Assembly (NCBI GenBank): GCA_003387805.1 | Contig: QGSR01000039.1 | Span: 1-10,728, forward strand | Origin: Bacillota bacterium | GTDB taxonomy: Bacteria > Bacillota > Limnochordia > Limnochordales > ZCTH02-B6 | Length of the DNA: 10,728 nucleotides | Direction: 5' to 3' | Part shown: one piece after another, positions 1 to 5,984 of the stretch | Numbering within the stretch: the stretch's first letter is position 1 | How the letters are laid out: the number at the start of each line of letters is the position of its first letter | The notes under the pieces: model-generated | What the model saw: only the letters and a program-made list of their open reading frames with translations | The model's database searches: none | What the model was told of the DNA's origin: nothing | Made by a program: the position numbers and the translations under genes

Positions 1-426
1 GATTCTCGGCCAAGCCCACAGATGGGGCTTATTCGTCGCCTCAGACCCACGACCAAGACTTGTCCACGGATTTAGCCCCACCAGTGGGCCGTAGGCGCCG
101 TCCCGAATCCCCGCACGATGGCTGGAACGTCTACCCAGCTCTTCCACCGTGCACCATCTTTGAAACCCCGATGCCATGCGGGCTTTGGAGAGCGCATCGG
201 CGCGGCTCCAGCGCATCGGCCCGGCTCGTGCTCACCTGCTGTGCCGGACACCGCCGAGCCCCGATCTCCGCCCGGCGAGCCCCAATAATGGGGCTTGTTT
301 CCCGCCTAAAGCCCACGATTGGGGCTTGCTGAAAAACTAAGCCCCACTAACGAGCCTTCGGCGCAGTCCGGAGCTGCGGCACGCCGGCTGGTTCCTCAAC
401 CCAGCACTGCCACCATGTACCAGCCT

Positions 427-453
427 CAAAACCCCGATGCAGTACGGGTTTTG
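427..453 (+). other. Central hairpin of left-array unit 2
   Basis: CAAAACCC (427-434) pairs with GGGTTTTG (446-453), leaving a loop of about 11 nt that contains CGATGC. Equivalent hairpins lie at 162-188 (AAACCC with GGG-C-TTT, one bulge) and 671-699 (TCGAA with TTCGA). Where unit 2 has an A-T pair, unit 3 has G-C at the aligned position, so pairing is kept while the bases change. That favours a selected structure, in RNA or as a DNA cruciform. Confidence 0.55.
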
Positions 454-953
454 GACAGAGCATCGGCACGGGTTCCGCTCACCGGCGCCGCTCGGCGCCC
501 GCGGCCGCCCGCCCGCTCAACAAGCCCCACGAATGGGGCTTGTTTCTCACCCAAGCCCCACGGCCGAGGCTTGCTGCAAATTTTAGCCCCACTAGCGAGC
601 CTTCGACACCGTGCCGGGCTGCGGAGCGGCGGCTGGCACCCGTGCCCAGCACTGTCATGATGTACCAGCCTCGAAACCCCGATGCAGCGCCGCGTTCGAA
701 CAGCCCTCCGGTCCCACTGGCGCCCACGGCCACGACCCAAGGCAGCCGATTCGTCGCCCGTGCCGGCAAGCCCCGCTGCTGGGGCTTGTTTCTCGCCTAG
801 GCCCCACGGTTGAGGCTTAGCGCAACCTTAAGCCCCACTGGTGGGCCTTGGGCCCTGTTCCGGGCCGCGGCCCGCCAGTCTTGGCCGCCGCCCGACCGGC
901 TGAGCCGCCCTTGAAATAGGTATAGTTCCGGCCGCCGCGACGCCAAACCTGCT

Positions 954-979
954 CAAAACCGACACGATGCAAGGTTTTG
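954..979 (+). other. Central hairpin of left-array unit 4, in the chemoreceptor upstream region
   Basis: CAAAACC (954-960) and GGTTTTG (973-979) form a perfect 7-bp stem around a 12-nt loop that includes ACGATGC, the loop core seen in the other units. It lies about 145 bp before the GTG start of the chemoreceptor gene. If transcription starts upstream, it would be part of that gene's 5' leader. It has no T-run after it, so it is not a standard intrinsic terminator. Confidence 0.5.
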
Positions 980-1122
980 CCAACGGTCCCGGCGAAATCT
1001 TCCTCGACAATCCGTAACGTGCTGGACGTGACAGAAACGATCACAATCCTCCTCGTGCGGTGTTGTCCGGAGGCGGCGCCCTGCCGGCGGCTCGCCGGGA
1101 TGGACGGAAAGGAACGTACCCC

Positions 1123-2637
1123 GTGCGCTGGACTATCGGCGGAAAACTGGCCATCGGTTTTGCAGGCGTGCTGGCGCTCATCGCCTCGGTGATGTACGTG
1201 GGCTTCAGCGGGTTCGACACGATTTCCGCCGCCTACGAAGCGGAAATCGCCCGCATCACTGCCACGACCGGCGGGGCCGTCGACATTTCCGATGCCGTGC
1301 AGGCCAGCCTCGCCCAAAGCCGCATGCTGATGTGGGGCCTGGCGGCGCTGGCCGCCATCGGCGCCACCGTGGTGCTGGTGCTCTTCAGCCGCGGCACGGC
1401 GGGGCCGGTGCGCCGGACGGCCCGGGCGGCGCTGAGCCTGGCCGACGGCGACCTGACCATCGAGGAGTTGCGGGTCCGCACCGGCGACGAGCTCCAGGAG
1501 CTGGCCGAAGCCTTCAACCGCATGCTCGGCAGCTGGCGGGACATCATCTCGCAAATCCACCACACCAGCCGGCAGCTGGCCGACAACGCCCGGACACTGC
1601 TGCTCATCGCCGACGAAACGACGGCGGCCACGGCCCACATCGCCGAAGCCGTCAGCGAGGTCGCGCAGGGCACCGACAACCAGGTGAACCACATGCAGCG
1701 CACCGGCACCGCGATGGACGAGCTGCAGCGGTTCATCGACCAAATTGCCTCGGGGGCCGAGCGGCAGGCCCAGCAAATGGAACGCACGTCGCGGCTGCTG
1801 GAGGAAATCGTTCAGGCCATCGAGCAGGTGGCGGATTCCGCCCGGCAGGTGGCCGAAGCCGCGGCCGAAGGCACCCGGCGGGCCGAGTCGGGCGGCCAGG
1901 CGGTGGAACACGTCGTCCAGGGCTTCGCCGAAGTGCACTCGGTGACCGGCCAGGTCGCGGAACGCATCAGCGAGCTGCGCAACTACTCGCTGCAGATCGG
2001 CCACATCGTGGACCTGATCAGCGAAATCGCCGAGCAGACCAACTTGCTGGCGCTGAACGCCGCCATCGAAGCCTCCCGGGCGGGCGAGCACGGGCGGGGC
2101 TTCGCCGTGGTGGCCGATGAGGTGCGGCAGCTGGCCGTGCGGGCGTCCGAATCCACCCGGGAAATCGGCCGCATCATCACCAACATCCAAGCAGCGGTGG
2201 ACATGGCCGTGAAGGCCATCGAGGCCGGCGAAAAGCACGTGGAAACCAGCACCGAGCTGGCCGGCCACGCCCGGGACCAGCTCCACGGCATCATCGCCGC
2301 CATCAGCACGACGGATGATCTGGCCAGGACCATTTCCGCGGCCGCCCAGCAAATGGCCGCCGCCGGGCCGCAAATGCTGCAGGCCATGGCCGAGATGGCG
2401 CGCATCACCGAAGAGAATGCGGCCGCGACCCAGCGCATGACCGCGGCCAGCCAGAACGTCGTGCAGGCCATGGACGAAGTGGCGGCCATCTCCGAGGAGA
2501 CGGCCGGCGGCGCCGAGCAGGTCAGCGCCTCCACCGAGGAGCTGAACGCGTCGGCGCAAACGATGCGCACGTCGGTGCAGCGCCTCACCGACATGGCCGG
2601 AGAGCTGGACCAGCTCGTCGGGCGTTTCAAGGTCTGA
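1123..2637 (+). CDS. Methyl-accepting chemotaxis protein with minimal extracytoplasmic loop
   Basis: Transmembrane chemoreceptor, 504 aa, that would signal to a CheA/CheW array. Start taken as GTG 1123, 9 nt after AAAGGA (1108-1113). An in-frame ATG at 1060 would add 21 residues that do not look like a receptor N-terminus. Residues 6-28 form TM1 and 68-88 TM2. Only about 40 residues lie between them, far too few for a usual Cache or four-helix ligand domain. A HAMP domain follows (about 89-141), then a long coiled-coil signalling domain. The kinase-control tip is canonical: [19 protein letters not shown] within residues 301-338, continuing [16 protein letters not shown]. The protein ends in GRFKV with no NWETF-type CheR-docking pentapeptide. 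No che genes are nearby. It may sense within the membrane or cytoplasm, or through a partner. The family call is secure; the ligand is unknown. Confidence 0.95.
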   Translation: MRWTIGGKLAIGFAGVLALIASVMYVGFSGFDTISAAYEAEIARITATTGGAVDISDAVQASLAQSRMLMWGLAALAAIGATVVLVLFSRGTAGPVRRTARAALSLADGDLTIEELRVRTGDELQELAEAFNRMLGSWRDIISQIHHTSRQLADNARTLLLIADETTAATAHIAEAVSEVAQGTDNQVNHMQRTGTAMDELQRFIDQIASGAERQAQQMERTSRLLEEIVQAIEQVADSARQVAEAAAEGTRRAESGGQAVEHVVQGFAEVHSVTGQVAERISELRNYSLQIGHIVDLISEIAEQTNLLALNAAIEASRAGEHGRGFAVVADEVRQLAVRASESTREIGRIITNIQAAVDMAVKAIEAGEKHVETSTELAGHARDQLHGIIAAISTTDDLARTISAAAQQMAAAGPQMLQAMAEMARITEENAAATQRMTAASQNVVQAMDEVAAISEETAGGAEQVSASTEELNASAQTMRTSVQRLTDMAGELDQLVGRFKV

Positions 2638-2745
2638 CCCGGGCCCGGAACACAGCCCGGGCCTAGAACGCAGCCCGGGCCTAGAACGCAGCCCGGGCCT
2701 AGAACGCAGCCCGGGCCCGGAACACAGCCCGGGCCCGGGACACGT
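2638..2745. repeat. Six 18-bp tandem repeats directly after the chemoreceptor stop
   Basis: Units start at 2638, 2656, 2674, 2692, 2710 and 2728. The consensus is CCCGGGCCTAGAACGCAG, with a CCCGGAACACAG variant in the outer copies; the last copy is imperfect. The first base follows the TGA stop. Each unit carries the palindrome CCCGGG, so transcripts could fold in many registers. The repeats fill nearly the whole spacer before the next ribosome-binding site. Confidence 0.92.
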
Positions 2746-2762
2746 TGGTACGGAGTGAGCTG

Positions 2763-3845
2763 ATGGCCGTTCAACGCACCGTGTCGATCCTGCTCCTGGC
2801 GGCGGGCGTCTTCCTCCTGCTCTTGGCAGATATGTTCTCCGCCTTGTCCGCCCTGTCGTCCAGCTTCGCGTCGCAGCGGGGAACGATGCTGGCCCTCGGC
2901 GTCGCCGCCGTGGCGCTCGGGCTGCTGCTGACGGCATCCACGCTGCGCCGGCGCCGGCACGCGGGGCGGTCCGGCGAAGCGGGCACCGCCCTCACGTTGG
3001 CCGCCGGCGCCGTGCTTGGATGGCTGGCTTTCGGTCTTCTCATCTACAACGTGCAGGATGCCCTCGTTTTCAGCCCCCGGCCGCTCAGCCCGTCGCGGCT
3101 GGAACGCATCGCCACGCTCTACCCTCAAGCTGAAGACATCGAAATAGCAGCCTCGGACGGGACCGTCCTCCGGGGATGGCTGCTGCCGCCGGCGGAGACG
3201 CCCGCGCCGCTGGTCATCGTCTTTTCAGGCAACGCCGGCGAGGCCTCCAGCTACTTCGAGCTGTCGCAATGGCTGCCCGAAATGGCGTGGGCCTTCGTCA
3301 ACTACCGGGGCTACGGCGCCAGCGGCGGCACGCCGTCCGATGCGGCGCTGTTCAGCGACGCCACGGCCATCTTCGACTACCTCGCGTCCCGGCCCGACAT
3401 CGACGGCGACAACGTATTCGCGCTGGGCGGCAGCCTGGGCACGGGCGTCGCCACCTACTTGGCCGCCCATCGGCCGCTGGCCGGCGTCGTGCTGTTCTCG
3501 CCCTACGACAGCATCGGCGCCGGCGTGGCGCAGGACCTGGTTCCGTGGCTGCCCACGGGGCTTTTCTTCCGCCACCGGTTTGATGCCGCCGCCCACGCGC
3601 CCAACGCCACCGCCCCGGTCCTGGCCGTCGTGGGCGAAGACGACCAGGTCATCCGCCCCGCCCGCTCCCTGGAACTGCTGCGGCATTGGGGCGGCCCCTA
3701 CGAGCTCATCACTGTCCCGGGCGGCGACCATTACAGCATCTACGAAGACGATGAGATCTGGCTGGCGGTTCAGCGCTTCGTGCGGAACATAGCCGCCGAG
3801 CGATCCGGCCCGGCCGCGGAAGAGCCGGGCCCGGCGGCCGACTAA
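2763..3845 (+). CDS. Membrane-anchored alpha/beta hydrolase (Bem46/ABHD13-like)
   Basis: Predicted serine hydrolase of 360 aa. ATG 2763 follows GGAG (2752-2755) by 7 nt; a TTG at 2745 is in frame but lacks a better site. The N-terminus has three hydrophobic segments (about 4-24, 40-60, 75-95) with an Arg/His-rich stretch between the second and third. The catalytic fold begins around residue 115. Visible motifs are the oxyanion-side loop FSGNAGEASSYF, YRGYGASGG, the nucleophile elbow GGSLGTG (Ser224), GEDDQV (Asp294) and GGDHYS (His323), so the Ser-Asp-His triad is complete. This pattern is typical of Bem46/YqkD-type peptidase-like hydrolases, whose substrates are mostly unknown. The last 15 or so residues are a low-complexity Pro/Ala/Glu tail. 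The gene is bracketed by two minisatellites and is probably transcribed alone or by readthrough from the chemoreceptor. Confidence 0.9.
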   Translation: MAVQRTVSILLLAAGVFLLLLADMFSALSALSSSFASQRGTMLALGVAAVALGLLLTASTLRRRRHAGRSGEAGTALTLAAGAVLGWLAFGLLIYNVQDALVFSPRPLSPSRLERIATLYPQAEDIEIAASDGTVLRGWLLPPAETPAPLVIVFSGNAGEASSYFELSQWLPEMAWAFVNYRGYGASGGTPSDAALFSDATAIFDYLASRPDIDGDNVFALGGSLGTGVATYLAAHRPLAGVVLFSPYDSIGAGVAQDLVPWLPTGLFFRHRFDAAAHAPNATAPVLAVVGEDDQVIRPARSLELLRHWGGPYELITVPGGDHYSIYEDDEIWLAVQRFVRNIAAERSGPAAEEPGPAAD

Positions 3846-3860
3846 CCTGGCACCATCCCC

Positions 3861-3932
3861 GGTGACCGGCCCGCTGACCGGCGCCCTGACCGGCCCGCTG
3901 ACCGGCCCGGTGACCGGCCCCGTGACGGCCGG
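3861..3932. repeat. Six 12-bp tandem repeats after the membrane hydrolase gene
   Basis: Units of the form SSTGACCGGCCC start at 3861, 3873, 3885, 3897, 3909 and 3921; the last is diverged. They begin 15 bp after the TAA stop. No T-tract follows, so a terminator role is not supported. Confidence 0.88.
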
Positions 3933-3968
3933 CGCTGCACCGGACAGGCAGCATCGAGAGCAGCCGGG

Positions 3969-3997
3969 TTGGCATGTTGTTTTTTGGCACGTAGATC
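3969..3997 (+). promoter_or_regulatory. Candidate sigma-A-type promoter
   Basis: TTGGCA (3969-3974; 5 of 6 to TTGACA), a 17-bp spacer and TAGATC (3992-3997; 3 of 6 to TATAAT). It sits in the most AT-rich patch of the spacer. The predicted start, near 4004, falls inside dyad A, as expected for a repressor operator. The -10 is weak, so this is tentative. Confidence 0.3.
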
Positions 3998-4000
3998 ATT

Positions 4001-4014
4001 TGGTCAAGTGGACC
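4001..4014. promoter_or_regulatory. Operator-like dyad A (TGGTC-N5-GACC)
   Basis: TGGTCAAGTGGACC; the half-sites GGTC and GACC are perfect inverted repeats. The sequence to its right (CATTTCC) resembles that after dyad C (ATTTTCC), so the similarity extends beyond the dyad. It lies just downstream of the candidate -10 box. Confidence 0.45.
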
Positions 4015-4161
4015 CATTTCCTCCGGGACCGCTTCTTGCACCATTGCCCGGGGAAATCGCCCCGCCTCGGGTCCCGATCCATGCTTTCGGTCCGCCGAAA
4101 ACGCCGTTGACAAGCTTGTTTCGGCCGAGCGGTCGGGAATCTGACAGGCCGGGAAATGTTC

Positions 4162-4175
4162 TGGTCATGCGGACC
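4162..4175. promoter_or_regulatory. Operator-like dyad B (TGGTC-N5-GACC)
   Basis: TGGTCATGCGGACC, with the same half-sites and spacer length as dyads A and C. It is 23 bp before dyad C, start to start, about two helical turns. Confidence 0.45.
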
Positions 4176-4184
4176 CCACTTAAG

Positions 4185-4199
4185 TGGTCCGATTGACCA
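4185..4199. promoter_or_regulatory. Operator-like dyad C (TGGTC-N5-GACCA)
   Basis: TGGTCCGATTGACCA is a perfect 5-bp inverted repeat around 5 bp. It overlaps the right end of the palindrome at 4176-4187, which links it to dyad B. Confidence 0.5.
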
Positions 4200-4320
4200 T
4201 TTTCCATACGTCACGCTGCACAAGACCCCCAGCCTCTCGCTACGGGAAAACAGGATTTGGCAACGATCGCGTGAAGCATTTGAAGCGGACGCGGCTGACC
4301 GTCATCAAGGGGGCTCCGGC

Positions 4321-5778
4321 ATGACACAAACGTACGATTTGGTTTGCATCCAATGCGGCACGCCGCTGGAGACGGGGCTGCGCACCTGCCAGGTGGCGGA
4401 GGCCGACGGCCGCCGGCTGACGCAGGCGCTGCTCCGGGGGTGTGCGGTCTGCGCTGAAAGCGGCATCAAGTCCAACTTCACGGTCAAACTCGATTTGTCG
4501 CCGCTGCGCGCCGACGCCCGGCGGGGCGTCGATGCCCTGGCGGACCGCTCGGCGCCGGGCGTGTGGCGGTGGCATCGCCTGCTTCCGGCGGCCCCCCGCT
4601 TTCGGGTGAGCCTGGGCGAAGGCAACACGCCGCTGGTCCCCCTCAAGCGTTTCGGGCGCCGCATGGGCGTGCCGAACCTTTACGTGAAGGACGAAAGCCG
4701 CAACCCCACATGGTCGTACAAGGACCGGCTGTGCGCGGTGGGCGTCAGCAACGCCCTCGAGTTCGGCGCGGCCGTCATTACGGTTTCCTCCACCGGCAAC
4801 CACGGCGCGGCGGCGGCCGCCTACGCGGCCCGGGCCGGCTTGCCGTGCGTTGTTTTCACGCTGGATTCGACGCCCGACGTCATGAAAACGCTGATGCAAG
4901 CGTACGGCGCCTACGTCGTCGCGATGGAGCGTCCCCGGGACCGCTGGCGCCTCATGGGCGCCATGGCGGGAGAGCGCGGCTGGTACGCCATCTCCGGCTT
5001 CCAGATTCCGCCCATCGGCTCCAACCCGTTCGGCATCGAAGGCTACAAGACCATCGCCTTCGAAACGCTGGCCGACCTAGGCGCCGCGCCCGACTGGATG
5101 GTGGTGCCCACCGCCCACGGCGACGGGCTCACGGGCGTCTGGAAAGGCTGGCAGGAGCTGCACGAGCTCGGGTTGGCGCCGGCGCCGCCGAAGATGGCGG
5201 CCGCCGAGCTGAACCCGTCGCTGGAGCCGGCTCTACTGAACGGCGAGCCGGCGCCCCGGCCCGGACACGAGGGCCAGGGGCGCGCAGCCGGCGCTGCCGG
5301 CGCTGCCGGTGCTGCCGGTGCTGCCGGCGCCGCCGCCACCGCCGCCACCGCCGGTCAGCTGCAGGACGGCGGCTCCGCCCCGGCCAGCGACGCCGAACCG
5401 GCCGCACCGGACTCCCCGGCCTTCTCCATCGACGTAGCCATCGGCACCCAGCAGGCGCTGGCGGTCCTTCGCCGCTCGGGCGGGCGGGCCGTGCACGTAC
5501 GGTCCGTGGACCTCATCGACTTGCAGCGACGCCTGGCCGAGGACGAGGGCATCTACGCCGAGGCGTCGTCGCTGGCGGGCCTGGCCGCGGTCCAGCGCCT
5601 GGCCGAGGAGGGCGCCCTCGGCGCTGACGACGTGGTCGTGGCCGTCCTTACGTCCACCGGCCTGAAGGACCCCGGGGCCACCGCCGCCCGCCTGCCGGCC
5701 GTGCCGCTGATCGAGCTCGACGCGGGTCAGCTCCTGGACACGCTGGCGTCGGTGTACGGCGCTCGGCTGGACACCTGA
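4321..5778 (+). CDS. Threonine-synthase-family PLP enzyme (ThrC-like paralogue)
   Basis: Fold-type II PLP enzyme, 485 aa. ATG 4321 follows AAGGGGG (4307-4313) by 7 nt. An N-terminal zinc-ribbon-like CxxC pair (C9/C12, C41/C44) precedes the catalytic part. SLGEGNTPL is the usual family entry motif. The PLP lysine is K134 in NPTWSYKDR; classical ThrC has NPTGSFKDR, so the Gly-to-Trp and Phe-to-Tyr changes suggest a paralogue. STGNHGAAAAAYA is the phosphate-side Asn/Gly loop and TSTGLKD the C-terminal motif. Residues about 309-366 are a Gly/Ala/Pro-rich insert with five Gly-Ala-Ala repeats, placed where ThrC has a loop before its TIA/IG segment. No hom or thrB gene is adjacent, so a threonine-pathway role is not shown by context. 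Expression may be controlled by the three upstream dyads. Alternatives are another beta- or gamma-replacement enzyme, or an ammonia-lyase. Confidence 0.85.
   Translation: MTQTYDLVCIQCGTPLETGLRTCQVAEADGRRLTQALLRGCAVCAESGIKSNFTVKLDLSPLRADARRGVDALADRSAPGVWRWHRLLPAAPRFRVSLGEGNTPLVPLKRFGRRMGVPNLYVKDESRNPTWSYKDRLCAVGVSNALEFGAAVITVSSTGNHGAAAAAYAARAGLPCVVFTLDSTPDVMKTLMQAYGAYVVAMERPRDRWRLMGAMAGERGWYAISGFQIPPIGSNPFGIEGYKTIAFETLADLGAAPDWMVVPTAHGDGLTGVWKGWQELHELGLAPAPPKMAAAELNPSLEPALLNGEPAPRPGHEGQGRAAGAAGAAGAAGAAGAAATAATAGQLQDGGSAPASDAEPAAPDSPAFSIDVAIGTQQALAVLRRSGGRAVHVRSVDLIDLQRRLAEDEGIYAEASSLAGLAAVQRLAEEGALGADDVVVAVLTSTGLKDPGATAARLPAVPLIELDAGQLLDTLASVYGARLDT
5290..5334. repeat. Five 9-bp repeats encoding Gly-Ala-Ala inside the PLP-enzyme gene
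   Basis: GGYGCTGCC units start at 5290, 5299, 5308, 5317 and 5326. They stay in frame and make the Gly-Ala-Ala run. Slipped-strand expansion in a surface loop is the simplest origin. Confidence 0.9.
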
Positions 5779-5779
5779 C

Positions 5780-5889
5780 CCGGGCATCCGGCGGACCCGG
5801 GACGAAGCCCACGCCGGAGCCGGGGCGACGCATCCGCCCGAACCGGGACGCAGCAACCACCGGATCGAGGGCGAGCCACCCGCCGGACC
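5780..5889. repeat. Degenerate 23-bp tandem repeats after the PLP-enzyme gene
   Basis: Four full units (5798, 5821, 5844, 5867) and a shortened first one (5780-5797) begin one base after the TGA. The shared frame is CGGGRCGMMGC followed by a CCRCCGGA-like end. Copies differ at many positions, so the array is old. The sequence from 5890 to about 5910 may be a further decayed copy. Confidence 0.7.
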
Positions 5890-5931
5890 CGCGGCGGCAC
5901 CAGCGCGTGGCGTCCAGCGGCGCAGGGCAGG

Positions 5932-5945
5932 GAAATCGTCATTTC
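5932..5945. promoter_or_regulatory. Candidate operator before the double TetR gene
   Basis: GAAAT-CGTC-ATTTC is a perfect 5-bp inverted repeat 39 bp before the ATG of the regulator, in a locally AT-rich stretch. TetR-family proteins often bind such dyads at their own promoters. No clear -35/-10 pair was seen, so this rests on symmetry and position only. Confidence 0.3.
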
Positions 5946-5984
5946 TCCCCGAATAGATGAACAATTGGCCACGAGGTGAACGGC

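Larger units (their letters stand above)
11..1012 (+). repeat. Left array: four degenerate ~245-266 bp tandem units, non-coding
   Basis: Units begin at 11, 277, 521 and 767 (periods 266, 244, 246). Each opens with three copies of a 19-20 bp imperfect palindrome of the form AGCCCCAC-N-GTGGGGCT. Starts are 12/43/73 in unit 1, 278/309/339 in unit 2, 522/553/584 in unit 3 and 768/799/830 in unit 4, so the copies lie about 31 bp apart. The short linkers are also conserved (GTTTCTCGCCT-like, then GCTGCAAATTT-like). About 144 bp after the first palindrome comes a hairpin with loop core CCCGATGC (162-188, 427-453, 671-699; a variant at 954-979 in unit 4). The rest of each unit is GC-rich and poorly conserved. 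Periods vary and are not consistently multiples of three, and no frame has a convincing protein, so I read it as non-coding. Unit 4 is the most diverged in its second half and runs up to the leader of the chemoreceptor gene. Orientation is assigned only by likeness to the right array. Function unknown. Confidence 0.8.
3933..4320 (+). promoter_or_regulatory. AT-richer regulatory region upstream of the PLP-enzyme gene
   Basis: This 388-bp spacer has runs of T and A that are rare elsewhere in the window and no convincing ORF. It holds three TGGTC-N5-GACC dyads, a candidate promoter at 3969-3997 and a 12-bp perfect palindrome, CCACTTAAGTGG, at 4176-4187. A TTGACA at 4107-4112 has no good -10 partner. 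I saw no T-box sequence (AGGGTGGNACC) and no recognisable riboswitch core. Confidence 0.5.

Noticed and set aside
12..603. CRISPR array, because 19-20 bp repeats recur every 31 bp
   Set aside because: Only three copies occur in a row, the 11-12 bp linkers are themselves conserved between units, the repeats are degenerate, and no cas genes are present.
60..820. Short ORFs in the left array
   Set aside because: No ribosome-binding sites or conserved peptide between units; unit lengths 266, 244 and 246 do not preserve frame.
11..1012. Integron cassette array with attC sites
   Set aside because: No integrase, no GTTRRRY core sites and no cassette ORFs between repeats.
2638..2745. Intrinsic terminator formed by the CCCGGG repeats
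   Set aside because: The stems are possible, but there is no T-tract and a gene follows at once, so a terminator call is not supported.
817..2937. Long antisense ORF (706 codons) across the chemoreceptor gene
   Set aside because: It mirrors a clear chemoreceptor gene in GC-rich DNA, and its Gly/Pro/Cys repeats are just the 18-bp minisatellite read backwards.
3933..4320. T-box or threonine-type leader before the ThrC-like gene
   Set aside because: No AGGGTGGNACC T-box sequence, no T-rich terminator and no leader peptide rich in Thr or Ile codons was found.
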